Assembly: GCA_023428425.1 (NCBI GenBank) | Contig: JAEYYP010000074.1 | Span: 1-20,555, forward strand | DNA from: Pseudomonadota bacterium | GTDB lineage: Bacteria; Pseudomonadota; Alphaproteobacteria; Rhizobiales; Devosiaceae | Direction: 5' to 3' | Length of the DNA stretch: 20,555 bases | In this document: positions 1-7,706 of the stretch, piece after piece | Layout of the letters: each line of letters starts with the position of its first letter | How positions within the stretch are numbered: the stretch's first letter is position 1 | The notes under the pieces: model-generated | Told to the model about the DNA's origin: nothing | The model's database searches: none | What the model saw: only the letters and a program-made list of their open reading frames with translations | Translations under genes and position numbers: made by a program

Positions 1-16
1 CCACCCGACGACGACT

Positions 17-45
17 GGGCGCGGGAGCCTTGGGCCCCGCGCCCA
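17..45 (+). terminator. Hairpin terminator of an upstream gene
   Basis: A perfect 9-bp inverted repeat, GGGCGCGGG at 17-25 and CCCGCGCCC at 36-44, is followed directly by ATTTTGTTG. This is the GC stem plus short T-run expected of a rho-independent terminator reading on the plus strand. The gene it would end lies outside the window. The T-run is short and interrupted, so termination may be partial. Confidence 0.6.
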
Positions 46-74
46 TTTTGTTGCCTCGTCCCCAAGGATCGTCT

Positions 75-93
75 TTGTTCGGCCGTCGAACAA
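75..93. promoter_or_regulatory. Inverted repeat in the leader of the exported ankyrin gene
   Basis: TTGTTCG at 75-81 and CGAACAA at 87-93 form a perfect 7-bp inverted repeat with a 5-base spacer, about 20 bases before the ATG at 113. It could be a repressor operator or a small leader hairpin just ahead of the GGGAGG ribosome binding site at 101-106. Function is inferred from position only. Confidence 0.3.
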
Positions 94-112
94 GGCAACG
101 GGGAGGGGACCC

Positions 113-1132
113 ATGCCACGCGCCGCACTGGTTCTGTCGCTGCTGCTGACCTTGACCGGCACCGCTCGCGCCGACTTCGACGCCCTGCTGGCCGCAGCGA
201 GGACCGGAGATACCGAAGCGGCGCTGGACATGCTGTCGGCCGGCGAAGCCCCCAACCCGCCCGAGTGGTACAGCAGCGGCTACTCCCCGCTGCAGTTCGC
301 CGCGCGCGACGGCGATGTAGAGTTAGTGCGCGCGCTGCTCGAGGCCGGTGCCGACACGGAGTATCGCGACCATAATGGTGACCGGGCCCTGCTCTGGGCC
401 GCGCGCAGCCGCAGCGCCGTTACGGTTCGTCTCCTCCTCAAGGCGGGTTCACCGGCCGACAGCCCCGACGACCCCTATGGGCGCACGGCGCTGATGCTCG
501 CATCGTTCACCCGGGACGCCGACGTGGTGCGGGTACTGCTCGAGCACGGTGCCGACCCGCATCGCTTCGACCAAAGCACGGAGACTGCTCTCCATCATGC
601 CGCCTGGGGCGGGGCGACCGAGGTGGCGGGCGTGCTGCTTGCCGCAGGGGCCAATCCCGGCGCCGTCAGCGATATCCTCTACCGCACACCGCTGCACTTC
701 GCGGCCAGCTATGGCGACCCTGAGCTGATCGCCATGCTCATGGTCGATGGCCCCCGCAATTCTCGCGATATCGACGGCAACACCGCCCTGATGTTCGCCA
801 CGCTGTCGGGCCGCCCAGAGAATGTGCGGGCCCTTCTGCAGGGGGGCGCCCGCGCTGACGTCGCCGAGGACGGCGGGCTCACGCCATTGCTGGTTGCGGC
901 ACGAACAGGGCAGGTGGAGATCGCACGCCTGCTCCTCGACGCAGGCGCCGACCCGCTGGCCGTCGATCGGGCCGGGCTGGGCATCGACTACTATCTCGAC
1001 TGGCATCCCGAACCGACGATCCTGCCCGAAGGCAGCCGCGCCGCCTCCATCGGAAACGACCCTACGCCCGAGGAGCTGGCGCAGCTCGATGCCGCCCATG
1101 CCGAAATCCGCGCCATGCTCGCGGCGCGCTGA
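113..1132 (+). CDS. Exported ankyrin-repeat protein
   Basis: This is a 339-residue protein with an N-terminal signal peptide (hydrophobic stretch at residues 4-16, likely cleavage after ARA at residue 20), so it should act in the periplasm. The rest is a run of about eight ankyrin repeats, recognisable by recurring T/S-P/A-L-x-x-A-A starts and L-L-x-x-G-A-D/N ends (for example LLEAGAD, LLEHGAD, LLAAGAN, LLDAGAD). Ankyrin repeats are protein-binding scaffolds with no catalytic role of their own; the partner is unknown. The ATG at 113 is supported by GGGAGG about six bases upstream and by the signal peptide that begins there. The stop codon ends one base before the stop codon of the convergent RND permease gene. 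The family and export call are firm; the biological role is not known. Confidence 0.9.
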   Translation: MPRAALVLSLLLTLTGTARADFDALLAAARTGDTEAALDMLSAGEAPNPPEWYSSGYSPLQFAARDGDVELVRALLEAGADTEYRDHNGDRALLWAARSRSAVTVRLLLKAGSPADSPDDPYGRTALMLASFTRDADVVRVLLEHGADPHRFDQSTETALHHAAWGGATEVAGVLLAAGANPGAVSDILYRTPLHFAASYGDPELIAMLMVDGPRNSRDIDGNTALMFATLSGRPENVRALLQGGARADVAEDGGLTPLLVAARTGQVEIARLLLDAGADPLAVDRAGLGIDYYLDWHPEPTILPEGSRAASIGNDPTPEELAQLDAAHAEIRAMLAAR

Positions 1133-1133
1133 G

Positions 1134-4100
1134 CTACTCGGCGGGAGCGGGCGCCGGCCCGCGACCGGTCTGGTCCATCGGGTCGGGTTCATCCAGCGCC
1201 CGCGCTGCCTCGAGCTCCCGCTGCAGCCGGGCTTCCTCCTCCGATTTCGGCTTCGAGAACCGTGCCAGTAGCAGATAGGCGACCGGCGTCAGGTAGAGGG
1301 TCGCGGCTGCGGCGAAGGTCAGGCCGCCCACCATGATCCAGCCCAGCGCCGCGCGGGCTTCCGAGCCGGCACCGCCCGCCACGATCAGCGGCACGCCGCC
1401 GAGCACGGTCGCGATCATCGTCATCACCACCGGCCGGAGCCGGATGTTGGAAGCATTCTCCACCGCCTCGCGCACCGATTGTCCCCGGTCGCGCAACTGA
1501 TTGGCGAACTCGACGATCAGGATGCCGTTCTTGGCCATGATGCCGACCACCAGAACCAGCCCGATCTGGCTGTAGACGTTCATCGTCACCCCGGTCACCA
1601 CCATGGCGAACACCGCGCAGGCCAGCCCGAAGGGCACCGTCGCCATCACGATGATGGCGCTCCACACGCTCTCGAACTGCGCCGCCAGCACCAGCAGGAT
1701 CACCACCAGCGCGAAGCCGAAGGTGATGAGGAGGCCGTTATTGCTCTCGCCTAGCGTCTTGGCTTCCGCCATCGGGATCACCGCGACGCCATCCGGCAGC
1801 ATCGGTCGGGCGATCTCCACCGCTTCGGCATAGGCATCGCCGAGGGCGAATCCGTCGCTGAGCGCGGCCGTCACCGTCACCGCCCGCCGCTGGTCCTCGC
1901 GGCTGAGCGATGGCGCGATCGGCGCCTCGGCGATCGTTGCGATGGTGGACATCGGCACGTAGCGCCCGTCGGCGGTCCGCAGGAAGATCGATTCGAGGTC
2001 GCCGGGATCGTTGACGGGGCTCGAAGTCGACAGCATTCGCACCGCGTAGCTGGTGTCGTTGATGAACACGGTGCCCACGTCCGCGCCGTCGATCATCGCC
2101 TGCATGGTGGCGTCGAGGCCGTTGATGTCGATGCCCAGCCCCGCCGCCTTCTCGCGGTCGATCGACAGCGTCATCTGCGGCTGTGTTGTCTCGTAGTTGG
2201 TGCTGACGCGACCCCACTTGTCGTCCTTGGACAATTCGTCCACCAGCCGGTTCGCGATTTCCGACAGCGTCTGGTAGTTGTCGCCGACGAGCGCCACCTG
2301 CAGTCCCGAGCCACCACCGCGTACGCCGAGGCTGTTGCCCTGGCGAATACCGGCGCGCACGCCCGGCACCTGCGTCAGCAGCTGGTTGATCTCGGCGGTG
2401 ATCGCCTGCTGGCTGCGGGTGCGCTCCTCCCAGTCCGCCAGCGTCATCACGATGAAGCCCGAGTTGGTGTTCGAGCCGAACCCCGAAATCGAGAAGATGC
2501 TCGTAGCCTCGCCGCTCGCCTTGTAGGGTTGCAGCAACTGCTCGATCTTCTGCATCTGCGTCTGGGTGAAGTCGAGGCTGACCGTCGCCGGTGCGTTGAC
2601 GCTGATGGCGATCGATGCCCGATCCTCGGGCGGCGTCAGCTCCTGCCGTATTCCGCCGAAAGCCAGCACTGCCGCCGCCGCGAACAGCAGCGCCACGACG
2701 ATGACCACCAGCGGGTTGCCGAGCACCACCCGCAGCGAGCTGCGGTAGAGCCCGGCAAGCACGCCGCCGAAGCGTTCGATGAGGTTTGGCTTGCGCTCCA
2801 CGTGCGGCTTCAGCAGCCGCGAGGCGAGCATAGGCGCGAGCGACAGCGCCACCACCGCCGACAATCCCACCGAGATCGCCAGCGTGAACCCGAACTCGCG
2901 AAACAGCTGCCCCGTCTGCCCCGGCAGGAACGAGATCGGGATGAACACGGCGGCGAGCGTCGCCGTCGTCGCGATCACGGCAAAGAACACTTCCTGCGTG
3001 CCCAGCACGGCCGCGGCCCGGGGCCCGAGTCCCATGCCGCGCCGTCGGGTGATGTTCTCGAGCACCACGATTGCGTCGTCCACCACGATGCCGGTAGCGA
3101 TCACCAGCGCCAGCAGCGTCAGGATGTTGAGCGAAAAGCCGAAGGCGTAGATGCCCGCCACCGTGCCAATCAGCGCCACCGGCATGGTGACGGCCGGAAT
3201 GATCGTCGCCCGCCAGTCGAGCAGGAACAGGAAGATGATGACGATCACGCCGATCACGGCGATGATCAGCGAGCGTTCCACCTCGTGGATGGCGCCCGAG
3301 ATGAACACCGAATCGTCCGACGAAATCCGCACCTCGACGCCCGGCGGCAGCGAGGGCTGCAAGTCCTCGACGGTCTTGCGGATGCCCTCCGAGATCAGGA
3401 CGGTGTTCGACTGCGCCTGCGGCACGATGCCGAGCCCGATGCCGGCCTTGCCGTCGCTGCGCAACCCGGAGTTCGAGGCGGCCGGTGAGAACACCACGCT
3501 CGCCACGTCGCCGATCCGCGTCTGTCCCTTGATGGTGATGGCCTCGAACTGCGCCGGGGTATTCACTTCGGCGGTCGCGCGGATGGCGATGTTCTGGTTG
3601 GTCCCGTTGAGCGACCCGGCCGGGCTGTCGAAGCCGATGGTCGAGAGCGCGCCGCGGATGTCGGCGACGGTCAGGCCCAGGCTCGCTAGCTTCACCTGGT
3701 CGACGTCGATGATGAACACCCGGTTCTGCGAGCCGTTGACCTGCACGTCGGCCACGCCCTGAACGGCGGCGAGTCGCTCGGCGATCACGTCGGTGACCAG
3801 CGCCGTCAGTTCGTCCTTGCTCAGCCGGTCCGATGTCACCGCCAGCTGAATCACCGCCTGCGCGTTTGAGTCCGCCTTGACGATGGTCGGCGTCTCGACG
3901 CCGTCGGGCAGGCGGTTGGTGATGCGGCTCAACGCATCGCGTACATCGGAGGTGGCGTTGTCGAGGTTCACCCCGTCATTGAAGGTCAGCGAAACGCGGC
4001 TGCGGCCGTAGGACGAACTGGAGGAAATCGCGGCCACGCCCTGCACCCGGGCGACCGCTCCCTCGACCGCCGAAGTGATCTCGCGATCGACCGTTTCGGC

Positions 4101-4295
4101 CGAGGCACCGGTGAAGCTGGTGTTGATCGAAAGCGTCGGGCGCTCGACGCTCGGCAGCTCGCGCACCTCCACGCCGAAAAACGCCGCCAGCCCCGCCACG
4201 ATGATCAGTGCGCTGACCACGATGGCCAGCACGGGGCGCCTGACGAACAGACCCGCAATCGCGCCGCCGCGCTCGTTCTGGCCCTGGATGCTCAC
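1134..4295 (-). CDS. RND efflux transporter permease subunit
   Basis: This 1053-residue inner-membrane pump subunit belongs to the AcrB/MdtBC-like RND superfamily, where about 1020-1050 residues is normal. RND permeases exchange protons for drugs or other hydrophobic compounds and work with a periplasmic adaptor and an outer-membrane channel. The N-terminus has the usual first transmembrane helix (about residues 20-40) followed by a large periplasmic loop. The proton-relay pair is present in TM4 as Asp406-Asp407 within IVVDDAIVVLEN, and the TM10 lysine is Lys922 in IMAKNGILIVEF. The gene starts at a GTG whose first bases overlap the adaptor stop (GTGA, 4292-4295), with GGGGAG upstream, so the two are translationally coupled. 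The C-terminal tail is charged and then proline-rich. No outer-membrane channel or regulator gene is present in the window, so a TolC-type channel must come from elsewhere. Substrate cannot be read from sequence. Confidence 0.95.
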   Translation of the reverse strand: MSIQGQNERGGAIAGLFVRRPVLAIVVSALIIVAGLAAFFGVEVRELPSVERPTLSINTSFTGASAETVDREITSAVEGAVARVQGVAAISSSSSYGRSRVSLTFNDGVNLDNATSDVRDALSRITNRLPDGVETPTIVKADSNAQAVIQLAVTSDRLSKDELTALVTDVIAERLAAVQGVADVQVNGSQNRVFIIDVDQVKLASLGLTVADIRGALSTIGFDSPAGSLNGTNQNIAIRATAEVNTPAQFEAITIKGQTRIGDVASVVFSPAASNSGLRSDGKAGIGLGIVPQAQSNTVLISEGIRKTVEDLQPSLPPGVEVRISSDDSVFISGAIHEVERSLIIAVIGVIVIIFLFLLDWRATIIPAVTMPVALIGTVAGIYAFGFSLNILTLLALVIATGIVVDDAIVVLENITRRRGMGLGPRAAAVLGTQEVFFAVIATTATLAAVFIPISFLPGQTGQLFREFGFTLAISVGLSAVVALSLAPMLASRLLKPHVERKPNLIERFGGVLAGLYRSSLRVVLGNPLVVIVVALLFAAAAVLAFGGIRQELTPPEDRASIAISVNAPATVSLDFTQTQMQKIEQLLQPYKASGEATSIFSISGFGSNTNSGFIVMTLADWEERTRSQQAITAEINQLLTQVPGVRAGIRQGNSLGVRGGGSGLQVALVGDNYQTLSEIANRLVDELSKDDKWGRVSTNYETTQPQMTLSIDREKAAGLGIDINGLDATMQAMIDGADVGTVFINDTSYAVRMLSTSSPVNDPGDLESIFLRTADGRYVPMSTIATIAEAPIAPSLSREDQRRAVTVTAALSDGFALGDAYAEAVEIARPMLPDGVAVIPMAEAKTLGESNNGLLITFGFALVVILLVLAAQFESVWSAIIVMATVPFGLACAVFAMVVTGVTMNVYSQIGLVLVVGIMAKNGILIVEFANQLRDRGQSVREAVENASNIRLRPVVMTMIATVLGGVPLIVAGGAGSEARAALGWIMVGGLTFAAAATLYLTPVAYLLLARFSKPKSEEEARLQRELEAARALDEPDPMDQTGRGPAPAPAE

Positions 4296-5593
4296 AGCGC
4301 GCTCCCCGCTCGTTCGTTGCCACCGCCGCCGCGCTCGCCACCTCCGGCGCCCGCTGGCTCATCGAGCAGGCGAACCGTGGCGCCAGCGGTCAACTGCTGG
4401 ACCCCCTGGGTGACGACCTGCTCACCCTCCGCCAGCTCGGCCTTCACCAGCACGCCGTCCGAATTGCGCTGGATGATCTGCACTGGCACCCGCTCGACCT
4501 TCTGGTCGGCGTATTTCCAGAGATAAGCACCGTCGCTCGACCACTGGATGGCCAGGGGATCGACCGACGGGAAGCTCTCGCCCGGAAAGCTCATCGCGAC
4601 CGAAAAGCTCATGCCCGGCTTCAGCCGTCCGTCGTCGTTGGGGATCTGGGCCTCGACCTTCAAGGTCCGGCTCGCCGGGTCGATGCGGTTGTCGACGGCG
4701 CTCACCTCGCCTTCGATCGTCTGGCCCGGCAGCGCGACGGCGCTCGCGGTCACCGCCATGCCCGGGCTGATCGCACCGGCATAGCGCTCCGGTACCCAGA
4801 AGCTGACCCGGATATGCGAAGTGTCCTCGATGGTGGTCACGACGCTCTGCGCCGACACCATGTTGCCGGGGTTCACCTGGAACAGGCCGACCGTCCCCGC
4901 GATCGGCGTCACGATGGTGCGCCGCCGGAGGTCGAGCTCGGCGTTCTTGAGCGCCAGGTCGGCGGTGCTTAGCGCCAGTTGCGCCGCGTTCACCTGCACC
5001 GTCGTGGCGTTGTTCGCGCCGGCGAGCCGGTTGGTGCGGTCGAGCGCCGCCTGGGCGTCGTCGAAAGTCAGCTTGGCCCTATCGTAGGCGATCTGCTCCG
5101 CGTCCGCATCGAGCCGACCGATCACGGCGCCCCCGGCGACATCCTGCCCCGGCCGCACCAGGAGTTCGGCCAGGGTGCCGGTCGCCGGCGCCATCACCGT
5201 CACCGAGTGCGCTGCCGAGCCTTCGCCGATCGCGGTCAGCCGGTCGTTGATGGTGGCGAGGATGACGGGCGCCGTCACCACGATCATGGTGCGCGCGCCG
5301 CCGCGTCCGCCGCCCAGACCACCACCGCCGGGGCGCTGGCCGCCACCTCCGGCCGCCGCCTGCGCATTGCCGCCAGGCAAAGCCGCCGAGTCTGCTGGTG
5401 CTGTGGGAAATTCGATGCCGAACCGTGCCAGTTGCTCGGGCGCGCCGGGCACCAGGAAGACGTAAGCGGCCGCTGCCGCTCCTGCAACGATGAGCGAAAT
5501 CAGTATCTGCCGGAACAATGCGCAAAACTCGGTTGGGCCCGCAACCGGGCGTACAATCACGCGAAACGATAGCATCGGCCATCGCCGTGGCAC
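4292..5593 (-). CDS. RND efflux periplasmic adaptor (membrane fusion protein)
   Basis: This 433-residue adaptor would link the RND permease to an outer-membrane channel. It has a short cytoplasmic N-terminus, one transmembrane anchor at about residues 29-47, then a glycine-rich linker (about residues 75-100). The HlyD/AcrA-type domains follow: a lipoyl half (VTVMAPATGTLAELLVRPGQ), an alpha-hairpin, the second lipoyl half (TIVTPIAGTVGLFQVNPGNM), a beta-barrel and a membrane-proximal domain. The C-terminus is again glycine-rich, which is unusual on both ends. The start is uncertain. GTG at 5593 gives the longest reading, while ATG at 5575 would give MLSFRVIV and still keep the anchor; neither has a strong ribosome binding site. 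It is the first gene of the efflux operon and is divergent from the ABC importer. Confidence 0.92.
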   Translation of the reverse strand: MPRRWPMLSFRVIVRPVAGPTEFCALFRQILISLIVAGAAAAAYVFLVPGAPEQLARFGIEFPTAPADSAALPGGNAQAAAGGGGQRPGGGGLGGGRGGARTMIVVTAPVILATINDRLTAIGEGSAAHSVTVMAPATGTLAELLVRPGQDVAGGAVIGRLDADAEQIAYDRAKLTFDDAQAALDRTNRLAGANNATTVQVNAAQLALSTADLALKNAELDLRRRTIVTPIAGTVGLFQVNPGNMVSAQSVVTTIEDTSHIRVSFWVPERYAGAISPGMAVTASAVALPGQTIEGEVSAVDNRIDPASRTLKVEAQIPNDDGRLKPGMSFSVAMSFPGESFPSVDPLAIQWSSDGAYLWKYADQKVERVPVQIIQRNSDGVLVKAELAEGEQVVTQGVQQLTAGATVRLLDEPAGAGGGERGGGGNERAGSAL

Positions 5594-5600
5594 ATTAATT

Positions 5601-5618
5601 CACGGTAACTTTGCCGTG
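5601..5618. promoter_or_regulatory. Inverted repeat upstream of the efflux operon
   Basis: CACGG at 5601-5605 and CCGTG at 5614-5618 form a short inverted repeat just ahead of the adaptor start, and another CCGTG lies at 5585-5589. The repeated half-site near the start codon could be an operator for the efflux operon. The arms are only 5 bp, so chance is possible. Confidence 0.2.
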
Positions 5619-5651
5619 CCGCGGGCGCCTAATGCCCAAAAAGCAGCCGCC

Positions 5652-5668
5652 TGTGACAATTGTCCACA
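5652..5668. promoter_or_regulatory. Palindrome in the divergent efflux/importer region
   Basis: The perfect 10-bp palindrome GACAATTGTC (5655-5664) sits inside TGTGACAATTGTCCACA, an almost symmetric 17-mer. It is roughly central in the 147-bp region between the divergent RND operon and ABC importer operon. AT-containing palindromes are rare in this GC-rich DNA, which makes a regulator-binding site plausible. I cannot name the regulator, and no convincing -35/-10 pair is visible for either operon. Confidence 0.35.
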
Positions 5669-5740
5669 GATTGGGCAACTCTCTTGCGCTCCCCGCATAT
5701 TCTGGTTTGATCACCCCCGGTGCAAACAAGGGGATCTCCC

Positions 5741-6757
5741 ATGCTGAAATTCGCCACGGGCCTGTCGGCCGTGCTGCTCGCCGCTCTGCTGGCTTCGCCT
5801 GCCTCCGCGCAGACTGCCGTCAAGTTCACCCTGGACTGGAAGTTCGAGGGGCCGGCCGCCGGCTTCTTCCTTGCCCTCGACAAGGGCTACTTCAAGGAAG
5901 AGGGCCTCGACGTCACGATCGACACCGGCAACGGCTCGGTGGAAGCAATCCCGCGCGTCGCCACCGGCGCCTACCAGATGGGATTCGGCGACATCAACTC
6001 GGTCATCAAGTTCCTCGACGAGGATCCGGCCCAGAAGGTCAAGGCCGTCATGATGGTCTACGACAAGCCGGTCTTCTCGATCGTCGGTCGCAAGTCGCTG
6101 GGCATCACCGACGATCCGAAGTCGGTCGAGGGCAAGAAGCTCGGCGCCCCGCCGCCCGATGGCGCCTTCGCCCAGTGGGCCGCCTTCAGGGCCGCTGCCG
6201 GCATCGACGACAGCGCCATCACCATCGAGAACATCGGCTTCCCCGTGCGCGAGCCGATGCTTGCCAAGGGTGAGGTCGACGCGGTGTTCGGCTTTGCCTT
6301 CTCGGTGATTCTGAACCTCAAGGCCCAGGGCACCCCGGCCGACGACATCTCGACAATCCTGTTCGCCGACCATGGTCTCGAGCTCTACGGCAACTCCGTC
6401 CTCGTCAACGAGGACTTCGCCGAGGCCAATCCCGAGGCGGTGAAGGGCTTCCTGAAGGCTCTCGCCAAGGGCTTCGCCGATGCCGTTGCCGACCCGGCCG
6501 CCGGCGCCGCCGCGATCATCAAGGTGAACGAGACCCTCGATCCCGCCATCGAGCAGGAACGCCTGCAGATGGCGATCGACATGAACATCAAGACCCCCTA
6601 CGTCGTCGAGAACGGCATGGGCGGCGTCGACATGGACAAGCTCGCCGCCTCCATAGAGACCCTCAAGACCTCGATGGGCCTCAAGGGCAACGTCACCGCC
6701 GCCGACGTCTTCGACGCGCAGTACCTGCCGCCGAAGGAAGAGCGCATGCTGCCGTAA
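5741..6757 (+). CDS. ABC importer substrate-binding protein, NMT1/THI5-like
   Basis: This 338-residue periplasmic binding protein has a signal peptide with likely cleavage after ASA at residue 23. The mature start (FTLDWKFEGPAAGFFLALDKGYFKEEGLDV, residues 29-58, in overlapping pieces) is typical of the NMT1/THI5/SsuA-like group, which binds small molecules such as pyrimidine precursors, sulfonates, nitrate or related solutes. It delivers the ligand to the permease and ATPase encoded downstream. The ATG at 5741 is chosen over a GTG 21 bases upstream because AAGGGGA precedes it and the signal peptide begins there. A 163-bp gap with a 120-bp inverted repeat separates it from the ATPase gene. The true ligand cannot be decided from sequence; THI5-like pyrimidine uptake is one option. 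Confidence 0.9.
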   Translation: MLKFATGLSAVLLAALLASPASAQTAVKFTLDWKFEGPAAGFFLALDKGYFKEEGLDVTIDTGNGSVEAIPRVATGAYQMGFGDINSVIKFLDEDPAQKVKAVMMVYDKPVFSIVGRKSLGITDDPKSVEGKKLGAPPPDGAFAQWAAFRAAAGIDDSAITIENIGFPVREPMLAKGEVDAVFGFAFSVILNLKAQGTPADDISTILFADHGLELYGNSVLVNEDFAEANPEAVKGFLKALAKGFADAVADPAAGAAAIIKVNETLDPAIEQERLQMAIDMNIKTPYVVENGMGGVDMDKLAASIETLKTSMGLKGNVTAADVFDAQYLPPKEERMLP

Positions 6758-6775
6758 GGCACTCCGCGCGTTGCC

Positions 6776-6895
6776 ACCCCTCATCCGCCTGCCGGCACCT
6801 CCTCCCACAAGGGAAGAAGGCGTCCGGTGGGCAGGGCCATGGCAACACCGCCTTCTCCCCATGTGGGAGAAGGTGGCGGCAGCCGGATGAGGGGT
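6776..6895. repeat. 120-bp imperfect inverted repeat element inside the ABC operon
   Basis: Arms at 6776-6822 and 6849-6895 match at 42 of 47 positions when one is reverse-complemented, around a 26-base centre. Each arm contains a smaller palindrome, such as CCTTCTCCC and GGGAGAAGG around 6851-6873. The outer ends read ACCCCTCATCCG and the reverse complement. This is the form of the small non-coding palindromic repeats (REP/RIME/MITE-like) common between genes in Hyphomicrobiales. It lies between the binding-protein and ATPase genes, where a folded transcript could protect the upstream mRNA or reduce read-through. Copy number elsewhere in the genome is unknown from this window. Confidence 0.8.
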
Positions 6896-6920
6896 CGTCT
6901 CAAGTACCGCGGGGGTTCGA

Positions 6921-7706
6921 ATGTCACTGGTCTCAATCGAAAACGTCGACATGCGCTACGGCGGGGCAGGGGGCACGCTCGCCGTGCAGGGCCTCGACAT
7001 GAAGGTGAACAAGGGTGAATTCGTCGCCGTGGTCGGCCCATCCGGCTGCGGCAAGTCCACCCTGATGAAGCTCGTCACCGGGCTTCATATCCCGCAGCAG
7101 GGCACCGTGATCGTCGCCAACGAGCACGTCACCAAGCCGGTTTCCATCGTTGGCATGGCGTTCCAGAACCCCACCATGCTGCCCTGGCGCACCACGCTCG
7201 ACAACATCCTGCTCCCCCTCGAGATCGTCGAGAAGCACCGGCACCGTCTTCGCGCCAACAAGGCCGAGTACGTCGCCAAGGCCGAAGGCTTGCTGGCCAC
7301 TGTCGGCCTCAAGGGCTTCGGCGACAAGTTTCCCTGGCAGCTCTCGGGCGGCATGCAGCAGCGCGCCAACCTCTGCCGCGCCCTCATCCACGAGCCCGAG
7401 TTGCTGATGCTCGACGAGCCCTTCGGCGCCCTCGATGCCTTCACGCGCGAAGAACTCTGGTGCGTCATCCGCGACCTGCACGCGGCGCGCGGCACCACCA
7501 TCATGCTGGTGACCCACGATCTGCGCGAATCCGTTTTCCTCGCCGACCGCATCTTCGTGATGAGCGCGCGTCCCGGACGCGTCATCGCCGAGCACCAGGT
7601 CGAGTTCGCCCGCCCGCGCGATCTTGCCATCATGTACGAGCCGGCCTTCAACGAGCAGGTCCAGCAGCTGCGAGCCCAGATCGCCGAAGCGAGGGTTGCG
7701 GCATGA
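6921..7706 (+). CDS. ABC importer ATP-binding protein, SsuB/TauB/NrtD-like
   Basis: This 261-residue cytoplasmic ATPase powers the importer. All ABC motifs are present in order: Walker A GPSGCGKST at residues 39-47, Q-loop in AFQNPTMLPWR at about 80-90, signature LSGGMQQR at 141-148, Walker B LLMLDEP at 161-167 with catalytic Glu166, D-loop GALD, and switch His199 in VTHD. The sequence style (PTMLPWRT, ARPGRV near the end) matches ATPases of the nitrate/sulfonate/taurine-type group that pair with NMT1-like binding proteins. The ATG at 6921 is the natural start; GGGGG precedes it by a few bases. Its stop overlaps the permease start as ATGA (7703-7706), so those two genes are coupled. Confidence 0.95.
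   Translation: MSLVSIENVDMRYGGAGGTLAVQGLDMKVNKGEFVAVVGPSGCGKSTLMKLVTGLHIPQQGTVIVANEHVTKPVSIVGMAFQNPTMLPWRTTLDNILLPLEIVEKHRHRLRANKAEYVAKAEGLLATVGLKGFGDKFPWQLSGGMQQRANLCRALIHEPELLMLDEPFGALDAFTREELWCVIRDLHAARGTTIMLVTHDLRESVFLADRIFVMSARPGRVIAEHQVEFARPRDLAIMYEPAFNEQVQQLRAQIAEARVAA

Noticed and set aside
5720..5740. Earlier GTG start for the ABC binding protein
   Set aside because: It would put seven residues before a signal peptide that begins perfectly at ATG 5741, which has its own AGGGGA ribosome binding site.
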